NCBI GenBank assembly: GCA_004431415.1
Contig: QPMI01000159.1
Span: 62,001 to 126,000, forward strand
Direction of reading: 5' to 3'
Origin: Cyanophora paradoxa
Taxonomy: Eukaryota > Glaucocystophyceae > Cyanophorales > Cyanophoraceae
DNA: 64,000 bases
This document shows positions 56,865 to 64,000 of the stretch, one piece after another. Below the pieces are notes generated by a model. It saw nothing but the letters and a program-made list of their open reading frames with translations. It did no database searches and was not told where the DNA came from. The number at the start of each line of letters is the position of its first letter. Position 1 is the stretch's first letter. Position numbers and translations under genes: made by a program.

Positions 56865-58094
56865 ATGGCGCAAGCAGGAACTACTCTGAAAGAGCTCCTA
56901 ACAACCAAAGGATCGAACGAGCTATATCTATCACCAGGTCTAACTGTCGGTGTTAGTCCAAAGTTTAAGCCTTTCCTTGAGACGATCCGTCCGCGAGGTA
57001 ACTCATACGGATTCGCACAAACTGCCGCTTTCGATCTTCCGCGCAAGCAACTTCTAAACGGTGTTTCCCTATATTTTAAGGTCACAGTCGCTGGTGGAGC
57101 TGCCGCCTCGGTACTACCAAATGGAGCTGGTGCATTTATCGAAAACGTACGCTTTGTTCATGGTTCATTCAAGATGGTGATACCCGGAGACTGGCTTACT
57201 GTGAACGCGCTAATTGATAATAGCGTTGCATCCGCCCAAGCTTTTGCTAGCAGCTACGGCTTTGGAAAGGACGCTGCTCTTGAGATTCTCGATGCCAGCC
57301 GTGAGTACGTGTTAAAGATCCCATCACAGCTTTGGGACAATTCATATTTCCCTCTGCTAGCACTTGCGGATATGCCAACCGTCGAGATTGACTTCCGTTC
57401 GGCTGGTGTGATTGGAACTGTTGCTGATGCTATTGCGACTCTAACGGATTGTGCCCTGGTTTGTCAGTTCGTGAATATTCCGTCCGAAGAGGCAGAGTCT
57501 ATGCTAAAATCTGCGAACGAGTCTGGCGGTATTAGAATTCCCTTTACTGAAATCATTTCAAAGCGTTCGAGGCAACTTAAGACCGACGACGCAGGAAACG
57601 CGGTTGAAATCTCGCTTGCTAATGTCAGCGGTCTTGTGCACGCAATTTTGATGACCGTGCGAAATGCGAATCACCTGGGCACACGGAACCACAATTCATT
57701 TGCTGGCAATGGTAACGCTTTGAAGATTGATTCGTTTGAGATCATGCACAATAATCGTACTCTAGACATCAGCAATAAGCCAATCTCTGGGTTTGTTTCT
57801 AGCTGCTATCACATTCCAACTCAATACCGCGGCGCAACCACTGGCAATTCAGCCCTTGGCTTCGAGGACGGAAATGTCTATGGGATTGTGCTTTCGAAAT
57901 CTGGCAAAGACTCACTGCATAACGCTGTCCTCGGCTACACAGACTTCTTTAATTCCAGCAGCAGCTACTGCTCGCTAACTGTGACCGGCTGCACAAACGC
58001 AGCGCCAGCAGTTGTTGACTTCCACGTCCTGCGTCACAATGTTCTCGTAATTAACTCGTATCAAATGTCAACTCTAAAGGTAAGTAACTTCTAG
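56865..58094 (+). CDS. Major capsid protein (double jelly-roll type)
   Basis: The 409-residue protein begins MAQAGTTLKELLTTKGSNEL, then YLSPGLTVGVSPKFKPFLET. It contains SYGFAQTAAFDLPRKQLLNG, a first beta sandwich including VRFVHGSFKMVIPGDWL, a middle with SQLWDNSYFPLLALADMPTV and EIDFR, and a C-terminal sandwich with LKIDSFEIMHNNRTLDISNK and SSCYHIPTQY. The length, the early LPR-x-xLLNGV strand, the LALADMPTVEIDF step and the position next to the penton and packaging ATPase genes fit double-jelly-roll capsid proteins of Polinton-like viruses, which form the hexons of icosahedral shells. The stop codon TAG directly abuts the ATPase ATG with no spacer. A splice-donor-like AAAGGTAAGT lies 12 bases before the stop. 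Confidence 0.82.
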   Translation: MAQAGTTLKELLTTKGSNELYLSPGLTVGVSPKFKPFLETIRPRGNSYGFAQTAAFDLPRKQLLNGVSLYFKVTVAGGAAASVLPNGAGAFIENVRFVHGSFKMVIPGDWLTVNALIDNSVASAQAFASSYGFGKDAALEILDASREYVLKIPSQLWDNSYFPLLALADMPTVEIDFRSAGVIGTVADAIATLTDCALVCQFVNIPSEEAESMLKSANESGGIRIPFTEIISKRSRQLKTDDAGNAVEISLANVSGLVHAILMTVRNANHLGTRNHNSFAGNGNALKIDSFEIMHNNRTLDISNKPISGFVSSCYHIPTQYRGATTGNSALGFEDGNVYGIVLSKSGKDSLHNAVLGYTDFFNSSSSYCSLTVTGCTNAAPAVVDFHVLRHNVLVINSYQMSTLKVSNF

Positions 58095-58799
58095 ATGGAT
58101 ATCAAACTGTTTGATCCTACAGAAATAAAACTGCCTAAACGGTTCTTGTTTGTCGGCCCCACCAACTCGGGCAAAAGCACCTACGTAAAACACGTATTAA
58201 ATGCAGTATCAAATCAACTAGACGATATTTACGTCTTTAGTACAACAGCATTTACTGGACAGTGGGATGATACGACTCGCAAGAGCAATATTTACGAAGA
58301 ATGGGATCCGGTTTCGGTTGAGAGTCTTCTAGAGCGTCAAAAAGAAAGACGACGCAAGAAAGATGATCGCAAGATTGCAATTGTTTTAGACGATTTACTT
58401 GACAATGACCTAGTAAATGTCCACAGTGACAGACTCATGCAAAAGCTATTTACTTCTGGCCGTCATTATAACACCACCCTTTTCATATCGACTCAACGTC
58501 TTTGTGGCATCAGTCCGACGATTCGGCGAAATTGCGAATATGTATGCTTTTCGTCAATTCTATCGAATATTAAAGAGTTCGATTGCGTCTTTGCCGAATA
58601 CAACGCCGGAGCGAGTCGAGCAGTTTTAATGCGTCTTTTCCTTGAATGGGGTCATTCGTATCAGGTTTTGATATTTGAAGCCGCGACCGTGGACCGCGTC
58701 TACTCTGTTGATAAATCTTCTGGAGATTTTTCGGCTCTATTGCGCTTTGTACACGCAAGAAAGCGGCCCGGTCAAAAGCCGGTAACCAATCCTGTCTAA
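58095..58799 (+). CDS. Genome-packaging ATPase (FtsK/HerA superfamily)
   Basis: The 234-residue P-loop ATPase pumps viral DNA into preformed capsids. Seen: Walker A in FVGPTNSGKSTYVKHVL (about residues 19-35) and Walker B in KIAIVLDDLLDNDL (about 95-108). Then comes a sensor-like TTLFISTQRLCGISPTIRRN, where Thr-Gln-Arg is typical of A32/virophage/Polinton packaging ATPases. The length equals that of virophage and Polinton-like virus enzymes. It is in the same frame as the capsid gene, starts right after its stop and presumably shares its transcript. Confidence 0.88.
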   Translation: MDIKLFDPTEIKLPKRFLFVGPTNSGKSTYVKHVLNAVSNQLDDIYVFSTTAFTGQWDDTTRKSNIYEEWDPVSVESLLERQKERRRKKDDRKIAIVLDDLLDNDLVNVHSDRLMQKLFTSGRHYNTTLFISTQRLCGISPTIRRNCEYVCFSSILSNIKEFDCVFAEYNAGASRAVLMRLFLEWGHSYQVLIFEAATVDRVYSVDKSSGDFSALLRFVHARKRPGQKPVTNPV

Positions 58800-58966
58800 G
58801 CAACCAAGCTGTATATTCTGGACGTGCTGAGGCAATCCACAAATATGAGGATCCTTTGTAAATGCCAAAGCTGATGCAGTGGCAAGGTGAAAGTTGTGAT
58901 CTACCCGGCCAACATATTTCTAAATCTTCTTCAATATCCATCAAAAAGATAAAGGGTGTTATTCCT
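58800..58966. other. Convergent non-coding gap in the viral element
   Basis: This is between the 3' end of the packaging ATPase gene and the 3' end of the minus-strand AP2-like frame. A minus-strand frame (58570-59022) crosses it but overlaps the ATPase antisense and has no recognisable motif, so it is not called. Confidence 0.5.
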
Positions 58967-59215
58967 TCAATTAAACCGTGATTTCGATGTTTGATCTTTA
59001 TAAGCATCTTCGAATGAATCATAATAACCGATTATCTTCCTGCAACCATTGATTTTGGTTTCTGCTTTCCATTTATCGGTTCGTTTGTCAAGGGAAACAC
59101 GGACATAGTGGTTGGTGGGTCGGTGGATTCTCCTCCGGCAATGTTTCAGTAGAAGATACTCAATGTGTTGCTGGATTGCAAAGGCAACGTATATCGGAAG
59201 GTTGATATCGGTCAT
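58967..59215 (-). CDS. Small AP2-like DNA-binding protein, possibly truncated
   Basis: From the Met at 59215 the 82-residue frame reads MTDINLPIYVAFAIQQHIEY, then YVRVSLDKRTDKWKAETKIN, then GCRKIIGYYDSFEDAYKDQT. A Y-x-V-x-hydrophobic strand, W-x-A step, I-x-G-Y/F and F-E-D-A-Y helix is the AP2 DNA-binding pattern found in plant factors and in mobile HNH endonucleases. The opening Asn-Leu-Pro-hydrophobic-Tyr-Val is also common in virus-encoded versions. No HNH part is present, so it is either a small regulator or the remnant of an endonuclease. The frame is open back to 59344, but that start would overlap the integrase gene by 80 bases. Confidence 0.5.
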   Translation of the reverse strand: MTDINLPIYVAFAIQQHIEYLLLKHCRRRIHRPTNHYVRVSLDKRTDKWKAETKINGCRKIIGYYDSFEDAYKDQTSKSRFN

Positions 59216-59264
59216 CTCTGACTTTTTCGTTACATCTACAGATTGCAATATATTTATGGCATAT

Positions 59265-60221
59265 TCACGCGCTTCTACCTTGAATTCTCTTTGCGTAATA
59301 TCCAGCGGGTTTGGCGCCTGCTCTGAGCAATGGTTCAGCAGCAATTTCGAGTTTTTTTAGCTCACGATCCTTCAGGTTTTGACCCGCATACGTTTTCGTT
59401 TCAACGAGACCCTCTCTCCGAAGCTGACGATCTTGCTTCGATCTAGCAGTCGCTCTTTCAATCTTAGACTGGTCAGGTAGTTCTTGTGGCGCACGAATCT
59501 CGGATGGTTTCACACGTCTAGAAATTTCCACACCTTGCTTTGTAATTAACCTAACACGGTTCTTATCAACGCCAGCAACAACGTAGGTCTCTTTGCTTGG
59601 TTTCGCCAGACCCTTTGCGAACACGCTTGGCTTAGGTTCAAGGATCTGCACCTCCGTACCAGGTTTAGGCATATTTGTGTTCTCTCGTTCAATATCATTC
59701 TGTCGCTGACGAACTTGATGTAGCTGTTCGGCTACCTGTGTATTTTCACGCATCCACGTTGGTGATCGCTCTTCACCAAATGCACTGTGTGCTGTTTCAT
59801 TGTACGCCTTCAAAATCGCAGGCAAGCGGGAGAGGAAATGCGGGGAGCCGCGTGCCTCTGTGTCGGCCTGGATCAATGCTCGCAATGTCCTAGCGAACCT
59901 GTCGATAATTCCAAGTTTGTTACCTTTAGAAATGTGGTCATCTTTGGCAACATCAGTATGCATTTTCAACGAGTTATCCTCGGCCATTGCCCGAATTGCT
60001 GCTGTGTTAAAACCGTTGTCACCTGAAAATCCCCATATTCCAGGTAGCTGCTCGATCATTTTTGGAAGCTGCTTAAAAGTCTCGAGCTTACGGACCACAG
60101 CAAAGCGGGTTGCAATTTCGACCGCTGCAAACAGGCGATACCTCCCAATAAACAATACATCAATTTGCCAAGCTCCAGGTGGTGCTGTTATCGTGTACAT
60201 TCTTCTAATTGTCACACACAT
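59265..60221 (-). CDS. Retroviral-type integrase (rve superfamily)
   Basis: Inserts the element into host DNA by DNA strand transfer in the RNase H fold. From the Met at 60221 (318 residues): APPGAWQIDVLFIGRYRLFA gives the first catalytic Asp, WGFSGDNGFNTAAIRAM the second, and GNKLGIIDRFARTLRALIQ the third acidic position. There Asp replaces the usual Glu, 38 residues after the second Asp. The rve helix LKAYNETAHSAFGEERSPTW follows, then a basic SH3-like tail with GTEVQILEPKPS and TYVVAGVDKNRVRLITKQGV. No N-terminal HHCC zinc finger is visible; the frame is open to 60344, but the extra residues lack Cys/His pairs. The end overlaps nothing if the AP2-like protein starts at 59215. Confidence 0.85.
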   Translation of the reverse strand: MCVTIRRMYTITAPPGAWQIDVLFIGRYRLFAAVEIATRFAVVRKLETFKQLPKMIEQLPGIWGFSGDNGFNTAAIRAMAEDNSLKMHTDVAKDDHISKGNKLGIIDRFARTLRALIQADTEARGSPHFLSRLPAILKAYNETAHSAFGEERSPTWMRENTQVAEQLHQVRQRQNDIERENTNMPKPGTEVQILEPKPSVFAKGLAKPSKETYVVAGVDKNRVRLITKQGVEISRRVKPSEIRAPQELPDQSKIERATARSKQDRQLRREGLVETKTYAGQNLKDRELKKLEIAAEPLLRAGAKPAGYYAKRIQGRSA

Positions 60222-60298
60222 AAAAGTTTTTTGGTGGATATCGCGTGAATATGCCTTAAAAAGATTGTGATTGTGATTAATAATAAAGTGATATTGTA
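60222..60298. promoter_or_regulatory. Divergent promoter between integrase and AT-hook genes
   Basis: An AT-rich 77-base spacer (ttaataataaagtgatattg just before the AT-hook ATG) separates two divergent starts. The text before that ATG (gatattgtaatgg) resembles the AT-rich leader of the capsid gene (aatatcaaatgg). Promoter function is inferred. Confidence 0.4.
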
Positions 60299-60589
60299 AT
60301 GGAGATTGAAAACTGTTTGGCGCGCAAGCGTGGTCGTCCTCCAAAGTCTAAGTCTCCGGAAGTAATAGAAGAGATGAAGAAGAAACGATCAGCAGCGGTA
60401 AAAGCTCGTTATCATTCAGATGAGGAATTTCGTAAGCGCAAGCTCCAAGCGACGTATGAGTATCAGGAAAGAAATATTGACCGCAAACGGGAGCAGTGCC
60501 GTAACTATCGACGTCGGCAAAGACAGTTGCTTCTAACTTTATTGGAAAAGTTTGGTGCTCAATCGGTTGAGGTAGTTTCAGCAGCCTAA
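60299..60589 (+). CDS. Small AT-hook DNA-binding protein
   Basis: The 96-residue, strongly basic protein opens with MEIENCLARKRGRPPKSKSP. The Lys/Arg-Arg-Gly-Arg-Pro-Pro-Lys core is a canonical AT-hook that binds the minor groove of AT-rich DNA. The rest is a long basic helix rich in Lys, Arg, Glu and Tyr (YEYQERNIDRKREQCRNYRR), resembling bZIP-like basic regions without a clear leucine zipper; it ends LEKFGAQSVEVVSAA. Likely role: genome condensation or transcription control of the element (inference). It is the only early-region gene on the plus strand. Confidence 0.65.
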   Translation: MEIENCLARKRGRPPKSKSPEVIEEMKKKRSAAVKARYHSDEEFRKRKLQATYEYQERNIDRKREQCRNYRRRQRQLLLTLLEKFGAQSVEVVSAA

Positions 60590-60619
60590 TGTTTGGAGGT
60601 TCGCTGCAAACTTCTTTTT

Positions 60620-63600
60620 TCAAATACGTGTGCGCCAGTGACCCAGAGCCAAAGTTTCAACGCCATCATCACATAGCCAACGTTTTGTGTCTAGCGGATG
60701 AAGTGCCTGTTTTGAAGTTTCTTGCACGTAAACCCGATGTTTCTTTGAGCGCATCCCTCGAATTCCATTCACTTCGCATGATAAGTATTTTTTCTGTCCA
60801 TCTACATCTTTACCAAGTACACAATCAATATATCTTTCACGTGTAAGCTGGTCGGCAAAACTTTTAGAAATTCCCTTGCAACGTCTTTCTTGCTTACCAC
60901 TGTCGATCTGATACCAGTAACTCTTTGGTCGGTTTGCGATGAATTCTACCATTTGCTTGCCATTGCACTCATCTTTGAAATTGCCAAGGGCTGTCGATTT
61001 TTTCTTCATGGTAGCGATTTCTTCCTCCGACATTCCAGCAAAAAACCTGTGTGTATCTGGGTATTTGCTAACGTCTAGAATATGACTTATTTTTTTCAGA
61101 TCAGCGTACAAATCATCTGTCTCAATTCTAAGGATCAGTGAATCCGTATCAGTTGCGAGCAGTTTTACCCGCTGGCCCCAGAGCGGTTTTAATTGCTCGT
61201 AGTACATTTTAAACATGTGCAGTTTTGACATTTCCAAAACGCTGAATCCGCTGTATATCGGTTTGTTTAACTTAACTTGCGATTTACGTTTAGAGATGAA
61301 TACTAGATCCTCATCATATTTGACAATTTGCTTCAACAAATTTGGCTGTGCGGCGATTTTTGACAGACGATCCCCATCAGTCACAAGCTCAGCGTCACAA
61401 TGCTTTCTAACGTTTTCCATATTTTTTCCATATAATGCATTAGTCTTCAGCTTGAATAGATCTCGCACATGATCAAACGTTGCAGCTTGACGCATTTCGG
61501 CATTTTTTTCCACATACGGTTTCATCCAAGCACACTGCTTGTACATAATAATCCGATGGATTTTGCTCACGACAAGTCCATGGGCACGGTAAAACTTGAG
61601 TAATCTTCCGTCCACAACGTATTTCTTCAATGGAAGCAGGCATGGAATAAGCTTTCGCGTCTTCATTTGAACACAATCCTTATTAATCATATCCTGTTGT
61701 AATGTCGACAACATCAATGGCTCGACACTCATTGCTACTGGGGCGATGGGGTAATCACTAAATTTCTCGTGAAGCTCATCTGGAATGTAAGCATCAATTT
61801 CAAGCGTTGCTCCTATATCACCATCATAATCGAAACCATCAAGGTCAAAGGTTTCTGGATCAACCCATTTAAAATCTCCAATCGGATGTTTTTCCAACAT
61901 TGCATATCCATACAGTGAGTTTGCATCTATATAGAACAGATATACTGATGGTTTGGATGGATCATAATCAACCATGTCCTTATTGTTCGCTTTTGCATAT
62001 CGATTTGACACCATTGAAATGCCACCACGAATACCAGTCTCGAAGAATCTGAACATATCCTCTTGACCCTCATGCAACAGCTGTAATTGTCCACCTGTAT
62101 ATTTTAGAGCAGCATCCCAACTGAAACCTGGCAGACTCATGTAATATGCAGGATCTATGCCATCTGTAGCGCGAGATGTTTCCCGATATGCTTGAAACAC
62201 GTCTGCTAGTAACGTTATATCCAGCTTCATATAAGCAATCGTATATTCTAGCAGCGTCTTACATTTTAGTTTTTTCCAAACCTTTTGTGCGTGCTCGTAA
62301 TCTTCAGGTTTACACTTTTCGTTTTTCAAGTCATTGTTAAACGACTCTATTGAAGGTAGTTTCCGATCTGCGAGTCGTTTCCACGAATTTACGTAGCTGT
62401 ACGGATAGATGCCTTTGCGCGTCATCAGATTAAATGTTTCCAAATCGGGACATAACTCGCGAGTTTGCTTTTTCAGATGATCTGGAAGCGATGCCGCTAG
62501 CTTTTCGAGCGTTGCTGATAGATGTTGCATGCTGTCGCGGAATACGTAAATGCCGTATTCAATTTGACTCATTTTCTCGGAGTTTTGAAACATCACTTCG
62601 AAACGATTTGAAAGCGGTGTCTCAGATTTCTCGATCTTGATTTTTTCTTTAACAAGCTGGTTCTTGATAAATCCTGGAACTCGCTTCTCATACTCCTCAG
62701 CAGTTATGCTCAGTTTGTTCATCGTCCATTCCCTCACGCTTTGAGTTTGATATGTCTTCTCAAGACGTGCTCGGGTTGCTTCAAGTTTTTCATTCAACTT
62801 TTTCTTAAATTCAATATGTGCGGCTTGTCTTTTTACACTTCCCTTTGCAATTGCGCGGATCAGCAAATGCGAATCGAAACCCCGAGCATTGTGTGCTAGC
62901 AAGAAAACGCGTTTTGATTTACATCTCCTTCGGTTGCAACCACAGCAAGCAGCACCTTTGAAATCACCATTATCGTGATCGTGGTCCCAGACCTTTTTGA
63001 TCTTCTCGCTGAATTCAACGTTACAGATATAGCAACTAGTAGCTGAATCAAACGTTTGTTTTGCATCATCTGTTTTTATCGCTGGTACCGATGCATTTAG
63101 CCCTTTCTTTAAAGTTGGTTCCATTGAATCTAGCCATTCAATGAACCTCTCCTCGCATCTTCGACCGCTATTTACATGCCAGTATTTTGTATCATCATTG
63201 CCTGTGATCAAGCAACCGACGACAGCAGGTATTTGACACGCAATTTCATCTGTCTTTCCATTTTTCACAGAGTTCGTAGACATTGCAAGTGTTTCAAAAT
63301 CATAGGCTCCAACATATCGTGCCGTTATCGTATTCGCATGGTTCAGGAATTTCAATGTTGAACGGTCGGGTTTTGGAAGCACATCACGGCCATGTTCGTC
63401 TCGTTCGAGGCATCTGTCTTCTTCGATGTGTTTCTGAAGAGCATCATCACCGCGAAATCCTTTTTGACAAGCGAGACAATAGCTGCGTGCGTTCTTGTCA
63501 ATTCCAGGACGTGCAAACATTCGGCTCACGTTCTTGATCCAAACGAAATGGCCATAGCTACCTTCACCAGTCACGTATAGCAGAGGAATAGCTTCGCGGG

Positions 63601-64000
63601 CCGCTGAGATATAATATGGAGTGATGTCTTGCTTTTCATTATCAGCCACATACACACATAAATTCAGATTGTTTGCCTCTTCAAACCGACGGAATATCTT
63701 TGAATCAAGCGGGACAGGATAACTGAGCATTGATGTGTCGATCGTACTTAGGTGCTGTCTGTACTTGGCAGCACGTTGAGCATGCCGATCGATTGGGAAC
63801 TTTGCGGATAAAACTGAATACGTAAAACACATATTATCTGGTGCCTCCACGTTTATGACTGCGTTCTTCTTGCTAATCCATGTTGGAAGTTCAAATGATG
63901 CTCCACCAACGGCGCGGACATGTTCTAGACTTTGTATGTAAAAATACGTCCACGTTTCTAATTCCCAGCTGTCATTCTCCTGTTCTGCTCTTCCATCGAT
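60620..64000 (-). CDS. Protein-primed family B DNA polymerase (partial, N-terminus beyond window)
   Basis: Replicates the element by protein priming. The frame is open through base 64000, so at least 1126 residues are visible and the start lies outside. Seen in order: LEHVRAVGGASFELPTWISK and KNAVINVEAPDNMCFTYSVL, the conserved lead-in of Polinton polymerases; a zinc-finger-like YCLACQKGFRGDDALQKHIE; exonuclease motif I in GAYDFETL; an endonuclease-VII-like insert with Cys pairs and VWDHDHDNGDFKGAACCGCN; exonuclease motif II in AHNARGFDSHLLIRA; polymerase motif A as FYIDANSLYGYAM; motif B as KTNALYGKNM; motif C as LATDTDSLIL. The Asp-Thr-Asp catalytic pair is intact. It ends WLCDDGVETLALGHWRTRI at 60620. 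No stops or frameshifts are visible, which suggests a recent or active copy. Confidence 0.95.
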   Translation of the reverse strand: MDGRAEQENDSWELETWTYFYIQSLEHVRAVGGASFELPTWISKKNAVINVEAPDNMCFTYSVLSAKFPIDRHAQRAAKYRQHLSTIDTSMLSYPVPLDSKIFRRFEEANNLNLCVYVADNEKQDITPYYISAAREAIPLLYVTGEGSYGHFVWIKNVSRMFARPGIDKNARSYCLACQKGFRGDDALQKHIEEDRCLERDEHGRDVLPKPDRSTLKFLNHANTITARYVGAYDFETLAMSTNSVKNGKTDEIACQIPAVVGCLITGNDDTKYWHVNSGRRCEERFIEWLDSMEPTLKKGLNASVPAIKTDDAKQTFDSATSCYICNVEFSEKIKKVWDHDHDNGDFKGAACCGCNRRRCKSKRVFLLAHNARGFDSHLLIRAIAKGSVKRQAAHIEFKKKLNEKLEATRARLEKTYQTQSVREWTMNKLSITAEEYEKRVPGFIKNQLVKEKIKIEKSETPLSNRFEVMFQNSEKMSQIEYGIYVFRDSMQHLSATLEKLAASLPDHLKKQTRELCPDLETFNLMTRKGIYPYSYVNSWKRLADRKLPSIESFNNDLKNEKCKPEDYEHAQKVWKKLKCKTLLEYTIAYMKLDITLLADVFQAYRETSRATDGIDPAYYMSLPGFSWDAALKYTGGQLQLLHEGQEDMFRFFETGIRGGISMVSNRYAKANNKDMVDYDPSKPSVYLFYIDANSLYGYAMLEKHPIGDFKWVDPETFDLDGFDYDGDIGATLEIDAYIPDELHEKFSDYPIAPVAMSVEPLMLSTLQQDMINKDCVQMKTRKLIPCLLPLKKYVVDGRLLKFYRAHGLVVSKIHRIIMYKQCAWMKPYVEKNAEMRQAATFDHVRDLFKLKTNALYGKNMENVRKHCDAELVTDGDRLSKIAAQPNLLKQIVKYDEDLVFISKRKSQVKLNKPIYSGFSVLEMSKLHMFKMYYEQLKPLWGQRVKLLATDTDSLILRIETDDLYADLKKISHILDVSKYPDTHRFFAGMSEEEIATMKKKSTALGNFKDECNGKQMVEFIANRPKSYWYQIDSGKQERRCKGISKSFADQLTRERYIDCVLGKDVDGQKKYLSCEVNGIRGMRSKKHRVYVQETSKQALHPLDTKRWLCDDGVETLALGHWRTRI

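Larger units (their letters stand above)
54820..64000. mobile_element. Integrated Polinton/Maverick-type virus (left part; continues past the window)
   Basis: From here on base composition falls to roughly 40 percent GC and genes have long uninterrupted frames. The gene set is major capsid, penton, FtsK/HerA-type ATPase, retroviral-type integrase and protein-primed DNA polymerase B, which together define Polintons/Mavericks and integrating Polinton-like viruses. The left boundary is approximate: host-like sequence ends near 54818 (gtggctaggt), followed by a purine run and a C/A-rich block to about 54990 that may be the terminal inverted repeat. The right terminus is outside the window, so the repeat cannot be confirmed. 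No stop or frameshift is visible in the capsid, ATPase, integrase or polymerase genes. Confidence 0.9.

Noticed and set aside
58570-59022. 150-residue minus-strand frame in the virus
   Set aside because: Half of it is antisense to the packaging ATPase and it has no recognisable motif.
1-64000. CRISPR arrays, bacterial operons, rRNA genes
   Set aside because: No regular direct repeats with unique spacers, no Shine-Dalgarno-linked gene series and no rRNA core words were seen. The window is eukaryotic plus viral.

Overview
This is a eukaryotic nuclear window with two very different parts. Positions 1 to about 54,800 are host DNA. It is extremely GC-rich, and its genes are broken by many short introns with C-rich donors. 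The genes are ordinary eukaryotic ones: DIS3/RRP44 exosome nuclease, NAT9 acetyltransferase, a cis-prenyltransferase, COQ7, an RCC1-repeat protein and an ankyrin protein. Positions from about 54,820 to the window end are AT-richer, intron-poor and viral: an integrated Polinton/Maverick or Polinton-like virus, cut off by the right edge. A GC-rich unicellular alga (haptophyte or pelagophyte type) fits best. This is inference from composition, intron style and the presence of a Polinton-like virus, not from a marker gene.

Layout of the host part: RCC1-repeat gene (+, 508-3667); membrane-anchored glycosyltransferase-like gene (-, 4167-7918); small unknown gene (+, to 9444); large unknown gene (-, 9993-14469); repeat-bearing gap; Pro/Gln-rich unknown gene (-, 16322-18817); a 6.5 kb gene-free block holding a roughly 150-bp tandem satellite in three higher-order copies (20.4-24.4 kb); DIS3 (-, 25349-31423), head-to-head with NAT9 (+, 31796-32804); cis-prenyltransferase (-, 33175-34651), head-to-head with a GT-A-like membrane protein (+, 35115-37048); ankyrin protein with a dynein-D5-like C-terminus (-, 37128-39719), head-to-head with COQ7 (+, 39774-41025); a repeat-rich gap with a MITE; a very exon-rich gene for a Thr/Ser-rich, ricin-B-like protein (+, 43311-51153); and a segmental duplicate of that gene's first three exons (53972-54747).

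The virus part holds an unknown protein (-), penton/minor capsid (-), double-jelly-roll major capsid (+), packaging ATPase (+), a small AP2-like protein (-), retrovirus-type integrase (-), an AT-hook protein (+) and a protein-primed family B DNA polymerase (-, continuing past base 64,000). Capsid, packaging, integration and replication genes are therefore all present with long open frames. The element starts just after exon 3 of the duplicated lectin-like gene. No protease gene is visible in the window.

Exon boundaries in the GC-rich genes were inferred by eye from family similarity and splice signals. Start codons of the unknown genes are tentative.
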